This document shows positions 16,552 through 25,693 of a stretch of DNA of 64,000 nt, piece after piece. This DNA comes from PALSA-1296 sp038210275 (lineage in GTDB: Bacteria > Bacteroidota > Ignavibacteria > Palsa-1295): assembly GCA_038210275.1 (NCBI GenBank), contig JBBQWV010000007.1, positions 73,379-137,378 of the forward strand. The letters are read 5' to 3'. Under the pieces are notes generated by a model. It saw only the letters and a list, made by a program, of their open reading frames with translations, was not told where the DNA came from and made no database searches. How positions within the stretch are numbered: the stretch's first letter is position 1; each line of letters opens with the position of its first letter. Position numbers and translations under genes: made by a program.

Positions 16552-17486
16552 TAGCGTAGAACGGATTCGATAAGAGAGATGGAAGTACCTTCGATCCTAT
16601 ATTTTGCTCCGTAAGGAATAGTCCATTGTCGTGGAATATGACCTGAAGGAAGATCCATGAGTACTGGAATTCCGAGTTTATCAAAATAATCGTGAAAAAC
16701 TTCTTCTGTTGTCAAAGATAATTTTCCTTTCGGTGCATCGCATTCGGTAAATTGCCCGAGCAAAATTGCTTTAACCGAATTCAGCATTCCCGCAGCGCAA
16801 AGCTGTGCAAGGTAGCGGTCAATGCGATATGGCTCTTCGCCGACGTCTTCGAAAAAGAGAATTCCATTTTTTATATTCGGCATAAAAGGTGTTCCCATGA
16901 TCGAAGAGAAAACAGTTAAGTTGCCGCCAAAAAGTCTTCCTTGAACCGGTGCAAATTTTTTCTTCTGAAGCGATTTAATTTCTCCTTTAGCAGATGGAAG
17001 CTCACCGAATGGTTTATCGGAGGTCAGCATTTCCCACATGCACTGCTCTGCGAATGGATCGAAATTTTTCCAAATATCTACGCCGCTCATTGGTCCATAG
17101 AACAAGGATGCAAGTCCGGTTTTTTTATAGATCGCATTAAAAAGCGATGTGGCATCACTATATCCGACAATGATCTTCGGATTTTTTTTGATCAACTCAT
17201 AATCTATTTCCGGCAATAAACGGATGGTGCCATAACCCCCTCTGATAAAAAAAATAGCTTTGACATTCTTATTTCGGAACATCGAATGAAGATCATCGAG
17301 GCGCTGCTTATCGTTGCCGGCAAGGTAGCCATGCTCTTTTTCGATATGCTTGCCGAGCGTGACACGACAGCCGAAGCTTTCAAAATATTTTACACTCCGC
17401 GCAATTTTCTCCGCAGTTTGCGGAGTGCTTGCCGGAGCAATAATGCCGATAGTATCGCCTGGATGAAGTTTTTGTGCTTTGGTCAT
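16551..17486 (-). CDS. LD-carboxypeptidase (peptidase family S66)
   Basis: 311 residues. The start KLHPGDTIGIIAPASTPQ, the FFIRGGYGTIRLLPEIDY segment, the nucleophile motif IVGYSDATSLFNAI, LFFEDVGEEPYRIDRYL and the terminal GHIPRQWTIPYG with the catalytic histidine all match the S66 family. These cytoplasmic serine peptidases trim the L,D-bond of tetrapeptides in murein recycling; MccF-type relatives detoxify microcin-like compounds. It is coupled to menG (one-base overlap) and divergent from the amidohydrolase gene starting 35 nt away. Confidence 0.93.
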   Translation of the reverse strand: MTKAQKLHPGDTIGIIAPASTPQTAEKIARSVKYFESFGCRVTLGKHIEKEHGYLAGNDKQRLDDLHSMFRNKNVKAIFFIRGGYGTIRLLPEIDYELIKKNPKIIVGYSDATSLFNAIYKKTGLASLFYGPMSGVDIWKNFDPFAEQCMWEMLTSDKPFGELPSAKGEIKSLQKKKFAPVQGRLFGGNLTVFSSIMGTPFMPNIKNGILFFEDVGEEPYRIDRYLAQLCAAGMLNSVKAILLGQFTECDAPKGKLSLTTEEVFHDYFDKLGIPVLMDLPSGHIPRQWTIPYGAKYRIEGTSISLIESVLR

Positions 17487-17520
17487 TAACTTTCTTGAAA
17501 CCTACGTGTTTTATTTGGTC

Positions 17521-18768
17521 ATGCAACAACACTCTTTTGTAGATTATCACGCCCACGTTTACGGTACAGGATACAAAGTCCTGCATCCGAAACTCGACGG
17601 CGCAAAAAGTATTGAGGAAGTATTAGAAATTTTATCGGGCGGGCTAAAAGTCCGCACCACCGGTGTGTGGCTGCTTGCCCGCGGGTGGGATCAGAATAAA
17701 TGGGAGCAGAAAATATTCCCGACCCGCGAATTGCTCGATGTGCTTTCGGAAGATATTCCGATAGCGCTTATTCGCATTGATGGTCATGCAATATGGTGCA
17801 ATTCAAAGGCTCTGGAAATTGCCGGTATTAATCGGAATACTAAATCTCCATCAGGGGGTGAAGTATTGCTTTCGGCTTCCGGCGAACCGACAGGAATTCT
17901 CCTTGATGATGCAATGCAGTTGATCTATGACGCAATGCCGAAAGATGATGAAGCCCAGATATCACAAACGCTTCGTGCAGGTTTAAAAGAATTTGCTCGT
18001 TATCATATCGGAGTGCATGATATGGGAATTCCAGCTGAGTGGTGGGAGCCATATAAAAAAATTTATGAAGTAGAGGGAGATTCGCTTATTCGAGCAGAAG
18101 TTTTTCTCGATATGTCAAAGCCAAGCGGAAAGAAATTATTTCTTGAGAAATTTAAAAGTAAAAAGTTTGATGATTCTCCTCATCCGAATTTAAAACTTGT
18201 AGGAATAAAATTATATCTTGATGGAGCACTTGGCTCTCGCGGTGCACAACTCTTTGAAGCATATGCGGATGATCCGGCAAATTACGGATTATCATTAATG
18301 CCTGATGATGAGGCATTAGAACTTATGAAGCTTGCTGCTTCTGCCGGATTAACAATTGCCATCCATGCCATCGGCGATAAAGCAAATCATCGAGCCTTGA
18401 ATCTTTTCGAAAAAGTCCCGAATCCAAAGTCCGGTGTTCGAAATCGGAGAATTGAGCATGCACAGATAATTCGAGAAGAAGATTTGAAGCGGTTTGCTGA
18501 ATTAGATGTTATCGCCGTTATACAACCGCAATTTTTTCCGAGCGATAGAAGGTGGGCTGTTGAACGTCTTGGTGAAGATCGAATGAAGAATGCTTATAGA
18601 TGGAAATCTTTACTTGAAGCAGGAATTGATGTTTTAGGCTCAAGTGATTCGCCGGTTGAAGATGCAAATCCTTTAGATGCAATTGAGCTTTTGCAGACGC
18701 GCGATGGCATAAATGACGGAGAAGCAATTTCAGAAGAACAGGCGATAGGGCTTTACCGAGATCGCTAA
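17521..18768 (+). CDS. YtcJ-like metal-dependent amidohydrolase lacking the flanking beta-sandwich domain
   Basis: 415 residues from the ATG at 17521, preferred over the TTG/ATG further up because it begins directly at the first strand, SFVDYHAHVYGTG. Family hallmarks are present: the HxH metal site (YHAHV), KLYLDGALGSRGAQL, IHAIGDKANHRALNLF, RRIEHAQII and GSSDSPVEDANPLDAI. Normal YtcJ-like proteins (about 540 residues) have a beta-sandwich built from both ends. Here both halves are absent: the protein begins at the first barrel strand and stops at EQAIGLYRDR. It is either a compact functional form or a shortened relic; the catalytic barrel looks intact. Confidence 0.8.
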   Translation: MQQHSFVDYHAHVYGTGYKVLHPKLDGAKSIEEVLEILSGGLKVRTTGVWLLARGWDQNKWEQKIFPTRELLDVLSEDIPIALIRIDGHAIWCNSKALEIAGINRNTKSPSGGEVLLSASGEPTGILLDDAMQLIYDAMPKDDEAQISQTLRAGLKEFARYHIGVHDMGIPAEWWEPYKKIYEVEGDSLIRAEVFLDMSKPSGKKLFLEKFKSKKFDDSPHPNLKLVGIKLYLDGALGSRGAQLFEAYADDPANYGLSLMPDDEALELMKLAASAGLTIAIHAIGDKANHRALNLFEKVPNPKSGVRNRRIEHAQIIREEDLKRFAELDVIAVIQPQFFPSDRRWAVERLGEDRMKNAYRWKSLLEAGIDVLGSSDSPVEDANPLDAIELLQTRDGINDGEAISEEQAIGLYRDR

Positions 18769-18796
18769 TCGTTTACTTTTTTTAAATTTTCTTATG

Positions 18797-19420
18797 TTAG
18801 AAATTCCCACCTAAGATGAGATAGAAGGCGTTCAGCTTTGAATTGCCGTTATTCTTAAAGAAGTTCGTAAGCCCCCATTCGTATTCAACATCAAGCTTTA
18901 AGAAGAATACTCTGATACCGCCACCGATAATCCCTGCAGTACGCATACCGCTGATATCACTTTTTACAAACGGCGCACCGGTGCCCGAGTTGATCTCGTC
19001 TGTATATCCAACTAAGAATGATTGGGTAAGTCCTGCACGTACTTCAATATTTACCGGCGCATCGTCGAATATCTTTGCTCCTACTTGCAGAGGAACACGA
19101 ATATAATTCGATCTCATCTTATGATCAGATGAAGTTGGTGAAGTTTCGCTGATAGGAATGATCGGATCAGTAATAGTCAGCACACTTCCATACGAGGCAA
19201 ACTCGATCGCAGGCTCGAAGAAAATATTGCTGCCAAGACTTCCACGAACACCGATCATATATCCAAGACGTGAAAAAGCATCGGTAAGTGGTGGAGTTAG
19301 TTTTTCAAAATAGCCATAGTTAATTCCTCCGATCACGGCATATTGCATTTGTGCTCGCGGTGCCGATACCAAACCGGTAATGCACAGGATAAGGAAAATA
19401 GCTAATAGTTGTTTTTTCAT
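18797..19420 (-). CDS. Outer-membrane beta-barrel (porin-family) protein
   Basis: 207 residues from the ATG at 19420, which gives a normal signal peptide (MKKQLLAIFLILCITGLVSA). The mature part alternates amphipathic strands: QYAVIGGINYGYF, RLGYMIGVRGSLG, NYIRVPLQVGAKI, VNIEVRAGLTQSF and LKLDVEYEWGLTNF. It ends in an aromatic residue (LILGGNF) as expected for BAM substrates. It resembles the PorT-like outer-membrane barrel family of about 200 residues. Cargo or role is unknown. It is convergent with the amidohydrolase gene. Confidence 0.85.
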   Translation of the reverse strand: MKKQLLAIFLILCITGLVSAPRAQMQYAVIGGINYGYFEKLTPPLTDAFSRLGYMIGVRGSLGSNIFFEPAIEFASYGSVLTITDPIIPISETSPTSSDHKMRSNYIRVPLQVGAKIFDDAPVNIEVRAGLTQSFLVGYTDEINSGTGAPFVKSDISGMRTAGIIGGGIRVFFLKLDVEYEWGLTNFFKNNGNSKLNAFYLILGGNF

Positions 19421-19644
19421 AATAGTCTTGATGAAACATCTATCAAAAAATGATGCAATCATCGTGCCATTATCATAAGTAAAAACACTTCAGGAGTTTC
19501 AGAATGGCGGGTTAATAATTTTTAATCATTAGGGCAGCGGCGAACCCGGCGCTTTAAGTTTTTTTCTTCATTCACTCAGCTGCTGAGGCTTATCGCGAAA
19601 GCCAGGATGAGGAATGGGAATATGGTGGATATTCTGTGCAAGGG

Positions 19645-20541
19645 TTATTTATAAAATTTTACAGTTAAAACCGGAAGCGGTTGGCCATCTAACAATACAA
19701 ATTTCTTTGTCGGGACTTGTCCCGAATAGCCGCCTATCATTGTGCCATATATATCAAAAGTAGAGTCAACCAAAGAAACAATATTTGAGGATAAATTTTT
19801 TCGAGAACTCGAAAAGAGCATACTATCTGCATTCTTAAAATTTATCGGAGATTTAAATTTAAGAGATTTGATAAAAATTGAAGTAATAATTCCGTGATAT
19901 CCTACAGCTCGCCAGCTACTGGATATATCATCTAACGACGAAGAATCTATGTTGAGGCCGTTTGCGGAAATATCGACCTTTCCTGCTAAATTCCCGTAAT
20001 ATGATTGGCTAATTTTGCAACGTCTTCCCTGCCATTCAATTGGGAGGTTTGTATACTTTAATATTTCGATCGAATCAGTCCGAGCCGGACAAATGCATCT
20101 AGCCGAGAAAAACAAGTCCATTTTTGTAAACTGATGTAAGTAATTTGTATCAATCAATTGATTTATACTATCAAGAACAATAGACGCAGAAGTTCTCCCC
20201 ACTATAGCTTTTGTGACAGTATCAACTACACTTAAAGTAACCAAATACGACCCAAACTTCTTATAGTAATGAGGAAGAATACTTGTATCGAACTTCGAAA
20301 TTAATCCGGTGCTGTCACCAAAATTCCAATCAATACGGTATTGTGGTTTCCATGCTGGGGTAATCAGGGCATTAAAATCAACAGCCAGAATATTATTGGA
20401 ATCAGGAATATTGTAGTTGATCACCAAACGAGCAAGCGAATCCTGCGCTTTCGGCGGATTCTTCACTTCATTCACGCAGCTACTGAGGCTTATTACAAAA
20501 GCTAGTAGCAGGAAGGGGAGTATGGTTGATGTTCTGTGCAT
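19645..20541 (-). CDS. PKD-domain lipoprotein (copy 1)
   Basis: 298 residues with a lipoprotein signal (LAFVISLSSC, lipobox Cys about 22). A PKD-like Ig domain follows: PQYRIDWNFGDSTG, then GSYLVTLSVVDTVTKA. A C-terminal part of about 150 residues is not recognised. It is a tandem paralog of 20545-21504; the first 140 residues are nearly the same while the C-terminal halves have diverged. The gap between the genes is 3 bp, so they form one operon. The function is unknown. The divergent second half suggests ligand or partner variation on a conserved anchor-plus-PKD base. Confidence 0.8.
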   Translation of the reverse strand: MHRTSTILPFLLLAFVISLSSCVNEVKNPPKAQDSLARLVINYNIPDSNNILAVDFNALITPAWKPQYRIDWNFGDSTGLISKFDTSILPHYYKKFGSYLVTLSVVDTVTKAIVGRTSASIVLDSINQLIDTNYLHQFTKMDLFFSARCICPARTDSIEILKYTNLPIEWQGRRCKISQSYYGNLAGKVDISANGLNIDSSSLDDISSSWRAVGYHGIITSIFIKSLKFKSPINFKNADSMLFSSSRKNLSSNIVSLVDSTFDIYGTMIGGYSGQVPTKKFVLLDGQPLPVLTVKFYK

Positions 20542-20544
20542 AGA

Positions 20545-21504
20545 TTATCTATAAAATGTAATCGTTAGCGTAGGTATAGGTTGTTGATCCCATAAAATAT
20601 TTTTTTGTTTATAAATATAGCTGGAATTATTAAATCCTCCATTGCTACTATCTAGAAATTGTATAATATGTTGCCGAAGTGAGGCACCTTGATAAAAAAA
20701 AGACATTGAATCCAAATCTTTCTTTTGAAAAGGTATTGATATATATTGAAAAAAAGTGCCTTTACTATCACCACCTTGACCTGTTCGTAGCGAATAGGAG
20801 TCAGAAGAAGAATACGAGAAAGTGCCGGAATCAATAATATTTCCACGGTAAGATATATGACCCAAAAAAGTAAAGCGATTAGACCCATTGTCTCGTTGCC
20901 AATAATTTATGCTATCATTCCATGATCCTCCACCACTTAATTGAAAATACCTACCATTCCATTTTAACGATAGATTGTCATTAAATGGAAAACTAAACGT
21001 GGAATCATAGTCTGTCCAAGTTTTTGTGATTTGTTGTTGTTCTAAATTTTTCTTATCATATTCTCTAACCCCAAGGAAAATAATTTTACACTTTGCAAAC
21101 TGATGTAAATAATTCGTATCGATTTGATTATCTTTTAGATCAATAACAACTGATGTCTTTTCCAAAATCGTTTTCGTCAGAGTATCAATCACATTTAGCG
21201 TCACCAAATACGAACCAAACTTCTTATAGTAATGAGGAAGAATACTCGTATCAAACTTCGATATTATCCCCGTACTATCACCGAAATTCCAATCAATACG
21301 GTATTGTGGTTTCCATAGCGGCGTAAGCAAGGCATTAAAATCAACAGCCAGAATATTATTCGAATCAGGAATATTATAATTGATCACCAAACGAGCAAGC
21401 GTATCCTGCGCCATTGGCGGATTCTTCACTTCATTCACGCAGCTACTGAGACTTATTGCGAAAGCCAGGAGGAGGAAGGGGAGTATGGTGTATGTTCTGT
21501 GCAT
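20545..21504 (-). CDS. PKD-domain lipoprotein (copy 2)
   Basis: 319 residues from the ATG at 21504. This start gives MHRTYTILPFLLLAFAISLSSC as in the paralog, and the promoter box at 21515-21522 lies just upstream, which rules out the ATG at 21561. A PKD-like domain (YRIDWNFGDSTGII, GSYLVTLNVIDTLTK) follows the lipobox. The C-terminal half is rich in Ser/Tyr/Asp (YSSSDSYSLRTGQGGDSKG) and unlike that of copy 1. It heads the two-gene operon. Confidence 0.82.
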   Translation of the reverse strand: MHRTYTILPFLLLAFAISLSSCVNEVKNPPMAQDTLARLVINYNIPDSNNILAVDFNALLTPLWKPQYRIDWNFGDSTGIISKFDTSILPHYYKKFGSYLVTLNVIDTLTKTILEKTSVVIDLKDNQIDTNYLHQFAKCKIIFLGVREYDKKNLEQQQITKTWTDYDSTFSFPFNDNLSLKWNGRYFQLSGGGSWNDSINYWQRDNGSNRFTFLGHISYRGNIIDSGTFSYSSSDSYSLRTGQGGDSKGTFFQYISIPFQKKDLDSMSFFYQGASLRQHIIQFLDSSNGGFNNSSYIYKQKNILWDQQPIPTLTITFYR

Positions 21505-21514
21505 ATATTCAGTA

Positions 21515-21548
21515 CAAATATACGTCTTTATGACAGGAAAGGTGCCAA
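21515..21548 (-). promoter_or_regulatory. Bacteroidota-type promoter for the PKD lipoprotein operon
   Basis: On the minus strand TTG is followed after 23 nt by TATATTTG (21515-21522), a perfect TAnnTTTG -7 box. It ends 10 nt before the start codon at 21504. The predicted 5' leader is only a few nucleotides long. Confidence 0.65.
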
Positions 21549-21675
21549 TTGCGAAGGGCATAAATTGTGGACCTTTTGTCTAAATCTAGATTTAGGGAGA
21601 TAATGGGGTTAAGAAGATTTTTTTGGAGCACTAAGTTGGAGAGAGGCGCATTAAGCCACTCTATATCTTCGTCGG

Positions 21676-21990
21676 TTAGTTCGAGTTCACTTCTTCCAAT
21701 TGGTCTCCCCAATTTTTGCGTGGTTTGCGAGTCGGGGCAATGTTATCGGAAGAAATTCCGGAAGCCTCACTAAGTCGCTCTATAATCCGTTTTGATGCCA
21801 CTTCATGTGGAATACCTAAGCCGTCCCGAAGTTGCTTTTGAGCAATTCGGATATCCTCTCTCATCTGTTCTTTTTTGTGTTCCTCTATTTGATTGTCATG
21901 GGTCATTTTATTGTAACTCCACAATTCCAAAATACGTTGCCACTCCGTTATCGGTTTTACAAAGAGACTTTCGATAGCGTATTTTTGCAT
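21676..21990 (-). CDS. Hypothetical antitoxin-like protein, possibly frameshifted at its 3' end
   Basis: 104 residues, no membrane segment. The middle (EQMREDIRIAQKQLRDGLGI then PHEVASKRIIERL) resembles the C-terminal part of small Phd/ParD-like antitoxins, but I do not recognise a family. The reading frame ends at WGDQLEEVNSN. In the -1/+1 neighbouring frame the protein-like string GRPIGRSELELTDEDIEWLN continues from the same spot (about 21712, beside an AAAAATTGGGG run), so a frameshift may have shortened it. It is divergent from the GmrSD gene, 35 bp away. Confidence 0.4.
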   Translation of the reverse strand: MQKYAIESLFVKPITEWQRILELWSYNKMTHDNQIEEHKKEQMREDIRIAQKQLRDGLGIPHEVASKRIIERLSEASGISSDNIAPTRKPRKNWGDQLEEVNSN

Positions 21991-22025
21991 ATCCCGATTC
22001 GAACCAAAATTTAAATCTTAATAAA

Positions 22026-24083
22026 ATGCTCGCATTACTACAGAATTTTCAGGATTTTATGAGGAAGCCCCAGACACAGTTTGAGATTCCAATCTATCAG
22101 AGGAATTATGATTGGAGAGAACCGCATTGCGACCAGCTCTTTGATGACATCAAAGACATTGCAAACGATGATTCCCGAGTAAGCCATTTCATCGGAAGTA
22201 TTGTCTATATTAGTGATAGTGTTTATCATTCGGCAGACTTAAAGAGGTTAGTGGTCATTGATGGGCAGCAAAGACTAACTACTCTTACCCTCTTTCTGCT
22301 TGCTATAGCTAAAAGGTATGGGGAGATAGGTAACTCAAAAAGAAAAGAAGAAGTCTTAGAAGATTACATAATAAATAAAAGAATCGAAAATGAAAAGCTA
22401 AAGCTCCGACCAGTAACAAAGGATGATGCAGCGCTTCATCACCTCCTCCATAATCTTTCTGGTGAGGGCTTTGCTGAATATTCTAGGATAATTCACAATT
22501 TTAATTATCTTTTCGATAGGATTAAAGAATATGATATTGAGCTTCTACTCAGAGGATTCTCCAAGCTTTTTTTTGTAGAGATTTCTCTTGAAAGAGGGAA
22601 GGATGACCCACAGAGAATTTTTGAAAGCTTAAACTCAACGGGGCTTGACTTAAGCCAAGGTGACCTAATACGAAATTATGTCTTAATGGATCTTCCGCCG
22701 GAGGAGCAGAAGAAAATTTATTTTGAATATTGGTTGAAGATCGAAACTAATACGAAGGACTTACGAACGAATCAGCCTCGAATTTCAGATTTCATCCGAG
22801 ACTATTTGACATTCAAGCTCCGGGAGATTCCCAAGAAATCCAATGTATTTGACGAGTTTAAGAAAAAATTTCATGTTTCGAACGAAAGCATCGAAAATCG
22901 TAGACAGTTGACGGCTGATCTTCTGAAGTATTCAAGCTATTATTCTAGACTTCTTAATCCAGAAAAGGAGGCAAGTCGAGAAATACAGGCAAGATTGAAA
23001 CAGATTCTTAAAGTAGAAGTGAATGTCTCATACCCATTCCTATTGGAGGTGTATGATGATTATTGTAGTGAGGTGATCGATGAGTCTACGTTTATAAGCG
23101 TACTAGATGTCCTAATCTCTTACGTCTGGAGGAGATTCATTTGTCAATTGCCTAGTAATGCTCTGAACAAGTTGTTCATGTACCTCTATAAAGACATTGA
23201 TAAAACAAATTATATTGACTCATTCGAGCGAGCTTTGGTTAAGAAGTCTGGTAAGGTCAGATTCCCAACAGATAATGAACTAAAGCAAGGGTTATTAACA
23301 AGGGATTGTTACAACACTGAATCAAAGAATAGGATTTATTTCTTAGAAAGGCTTGAAAACTTCAACAACAATGAACCTGTCCAGATTGAGGGGAATGAGC
23401 AGATCACAATAGAACATATCTTTCCACAGAAGCCTGGTCGAGATTGGGAGAGTAGTCTTGGCGATGATTTCGGTAAATTTAAAGACCAATATCTTCATAC
23501 GATTACTAATCTTACCCTTTCCGGAAATAATGCAGATTTAGGTAATAAAGGATTTGTCGATAAACGAGACCTTCCTGAGAAGGGCTATAAAGATAGTCGC
23601 TTGTACCTGAACAAGTCCTTGGCTTCACTAAACAAGTGGACTAGCAAAGAGTACAGTGAACGGTTCGAGCAGATATACAATAGATTTTTGGAAATATGGA
23701 AATTTCCGGAGATTCAATTCCAAGCTGATGGGGAAGGGGAAGCAGATATCATGACTGTAGATGTTGCGACAAATAAGAATATCGATTTCGTGATATTCGA
23801 TGGAATCAGACATGAGTCTTTGACCTGGATGTCTTTGCTTCGCTTGGTTGCAAAATCAATGTTTGAATTGGATGCACAGAGATTCTTGATTGAGCCTTTG
23901 CAAGCTAAAATGAAAACTACAACGGACAAAAATTCGTTGACAGATGCCGTTGAACTTGGCGGCGGCTACTTTATTGAGGGGCAAGGGAATGCTAATATGA
24001 GACTAAGAAAGATTCAAAATATTCTTTCTACTTTTGAGTTTGATGACGAGGTGATGATAAAATTCAAGTCATCAGCCACATAA
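22026..24083 (+). CDS. GmrSD-type (DUF262-DUF1524) type IV restriction enzyme
   Basis: 685 residues. The N-terminal DUF262 part has QFEIPIYQRNYDWREPHCDQ, the nucleotide-binding VIDGQQRLTTLTLFLL and RIFESLNSTGLDLSQGDLIR. The DUF1524 HNH nuclease part is ITIEHIFPQKPGRDWES followed by HTITNLTLSGNNADLGNKGF. A C-terminal domain of about 110 residues (from about 575) is not recognised. Fused GmrSD/BrxU-like enzymes use nucleotides to cleave DNA with modified cytosines and so restrict phages. The gene stops 2 bp before the carB start and looks like an accessory insertion into a core-gene neighbourhood. Confidence 0.9.
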   Translation: MLALLQNFQDFMRKPQTQFEIPIYQRNYDWREPHCDQLFDDIKDIANDDSRVSHFIGSIVYISDSVYHSADLKRLVVIDGQQRLTTLTLFLLAIAKRYGEIGNSKRKEEVLEDYIINKRIENEKLKLRPVTKDDAALHHLLHNLSGEGFAEYSRIIHNFNYLFDRIKEYDIELLLRGFSKLFFVEISLERGKDDPQRIFESLNSTGLDLSQGDLIRNYVLMDLPPEEQKKIYFEYWLKIETNTKDLRTNQPRISDFIRDYLTFKLREIPKKSNVFDEFKKKFHVSNESIENRRQLTADLLKYSSYYSRLLNPEKEASREIQARLKQILKVEVNVSYPFLLEVYDDYCSEVIDESTFISVLDVLISYVWRRFICQLPSNALNKLFMYLYKDIDKTNYIDSFERALVKKSGKVRFPTDNELKQGLLTRDCYNTESKNRIYFLERLENFNNNEPVQIEGNEQITIEHIFPQKPGRDWESSLGDDFGKFKDQYLHTITNLTLSGNNADLGNKGFVDKRDLPEKGYKDSRLYLNKSLASLNKWTSKEYSERFEQIYNRFLEIWKFPEIQFQADGEGEADIMTVDVATNKNIDFVIFDGIRHESLTWMSLLRLVAKSMFELDAQRFLIEPLQAKMKTTTDKNSLTDAVELGGGYFIEGQGNANMRLRKIQNILSTFEFDDEVMIKFKSSAT

Positions 24084-24085
24084 AT

Positions 24086-25573
24086 ATGCCAAAACGCTTA
24101 GACATAAAATCCATACTGATCATTGGCTCGGGACCTATAGTCATCGGGCAAGGATGTGAATTCGATTACTCCGGAGCCCAAGCCTGTAAGGTCTTGCGCC
24201 AGGAAGGGTATCGCGTAATCCTCGTAAATTCCAACCCCGCCACGATCATGACCGATCCGGAGATGGCAGATGCTACCTACATCGAACCCATCACCCCGGA
24301 GTACATCGAAGCCATCATTGCCAAGGAACGTCCCGATGCAATTTTGCCGACGATGGGCGGACAGACTGCGCTCAATGCTGCGATGAAATTGCATGAGCTT
24401 GGCATCTTAGAAAAATACGGAGTCGAATTGATCGGTGCACGACCTGATGCAATCAAACGCGCTGAAGACCGCGAAGAATTTTTGGCAACGATGACATCCA
24501 TCGGCTTAGAAATGGCGCGCGGCGGATTTGTAAAGACGACGGATGAAGCAATGGAGCTTGTTGATATGGTCGGCTTCCCTGCGATCATTCGCCCAAGTTT
24601 TACACTCGGCGGAACGGGCGGCGGCATTGCTTGGAATCTCGAAGAATTCCGCGAGATCGTGCAGAAGGGACTTGATGCTTCTCCGGTTACACAAGTACTT
24701 GTCGAAGAATCGGTGATAGGCTGGAAAGAATTCGAACTTGAAGTAATGCGTGATACAGCGGATAACGTTGTCATCGTTTGCTCGATCGAAAATTTTGATC
24801 CAATGGGTGTGCATACCGGCGATTCGATCACCTGCGCTCCGGCGCAAACGCTTTCGGATAAAGAATACCAGAAGATGCGCGATGCTTCGATCAAGATTAT
24901 TCGTGCGATAGGAGTTGATACAGGTGGATCGAACATTCAATTTGCCGTCAATCCCGCTGATGGCAGAATGCTGGTGATCGAAATGAATCCGAGAGTATCG
25001 CGTTCATCGGCGCTTGCATCGAAGGCAACAGGTTTTGCAATTGCAAAGATCGCTGCGAAATTGGCAGTCGGTTATACGCTTGATGAAATCCCGAACGATA
25101 TTACGAAGCTTACACCTTCTTGCTTCGAACCAACGATAGATTATTGCGTCGTAAAAATTCCGCGCTGGGATTTCGAGAAATTCAAAGGCATCAACGCAGC
25201 GAGTTCGCAGCTTGGTGTGCAAATGAAATCCGTCGGCGAAGTAATGTCCTTCGGCAGAACATTTAAAGAGGCTTTCCAAAAAGCGATTCGCTCACTTGAG
25301 CAATCGCGTCACGGACTTGGCTCCGACGGCAAAGATGAATTTGAAATTGATGAAATGTCCGAAGTCGAAAAGATTCGGACGATGGAAGTCATTCGTGAGC
25401 GCCTCTCTCAGCGCCGCACGGATATGATATTTTCGATCCGCTATGCATTCAAACTCGGCATGACGCGAGAGCAAATATTCGACATCACAAAAATTGATCC
25501 GTGGTTTTTGAATCAATTAGAGCAGATAGTCAGACGCGAAGGGGAGTTAAGAATGGCAGCATCAGCTATGTAA
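24086..25573 (+). CDS. carB: Carbamoyl-phosphate synthase large subunit, N-terminal half only
   Basis: 495 residues, while bacterial CarB is about 1070. The carboxyphosphate half is intact: ILIIGSGPIVIGQGCEFDYS, MGGQTALNAAMKL, IIRPSFTLGGTGGGIAWNL, IEMNPRVSRSSALASKATGF and AAKLAVGYTLDE. The frame stops at QLEQIVRREGELRMAASAM, inside the region that normally forms the oligomerisation domain. The carbamate-phosphorylating half and allosteric domain are not in the window. A split carB is known from some archaea and Aquifex, but with a longer first part. Either a second gene elsewhere supplies the rest, or carB was broken by the palindromes and ORF6N gene that follow at once. Confidence 0.9.
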   Translation: MPKRLDIKSILIIGSGPIVIGQGCEFDYSGAQACKVLRQEGYRVILVNSNPATIMTDPEMADATYIEPITPEYIEAIIAKERPDAILPTMGGQTALNAAMKLHELGILEKYGVELIGARPDAIKRAEDREEFLATMTSIGLEMARGGFVKTTDEAMELVDMVGFPAIIRPSFTLGGTGGGIAWNLEEFREIVQKGLDASPVTQVLVEESVIGWKEFELEVMRDTADNVVIVCSIENFDPMGVHTGDSITCAPAQTLSDKEYQKMRDASIKIIRAIGVDTGGSNIQFAVNPADGRMLVIEMNPRVSRSSALASKATGFAIAKIAAKLAVGYTLDEIPNDITKLTPSCFEPTIDYCVVKIPRWDFEKFKGINAASSQLGVQMKSVGEVMSFGRTFKEAFQKAIRSLEQSRHGLGSDGKDEFEIDEMSEVEKIRTMEVIRERLSQRRTDMIFSIRYAFKLGMTREQIFDITKIDPWFLNQLEQIVRREGELRMAASAM

Positions 25574-25575
25574 TC

Positions 25576-25602
25576 TTTGAGGTCACAAATTGTGACCTCA
25601 AA
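25576..25602. promoter_or_regulatory. 27-bp perfect palindrome, copy 1 (ORF6N-associated)
   Basis: The arms are TTTGAGGTCACAA and its exact complement, with one central base. It begins 3 nt after the carB stop codon. It is identical to 25653-25679, and the flanking TC and CTTT are also shared, giving a 33-bp direct repeat with a 77-bp period. It is an operator or a terminator-like hairpin. Confidence 0.75.
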
Positions 25603-25652
25603 CTTTATTCTAGGGAATTTTTCTCTATAAGTCATTGATTTATAAGCATATC

Positions 25653-25679
25653 TTTGAGGTCACAAATTGTGACCTCAAA
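25653..25679. promoter_or_regulatory. 27-bp perfect palindrome, copy 2 (ORF6N-associated)
   Basis: Same sequence as copy 1, ending 14 nt before the ORF6N start codon at 25694. Position and symmetry suit an operator for autoregulation by the ORF6N protein, or a hairpin that blocks read-through from carB. Confidence 0.75.
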
Positions 25680-25693
25680 CTTTTTATTTAGAA

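Noticed and set aside
24277..24936. Open frame of 219 codons on the minus strand within carB
   Set aside because: It lies fully opposite a clear CarB sequence and reads as low-complexity Ser/Ile/Thr shadow translation.
25574..25683. Twin palindromes as attachment sites of an integrated element
   Set aside because: They lie only 77 bp apart with no gene between them and no integrase nearby; operator or terminator is simpler.
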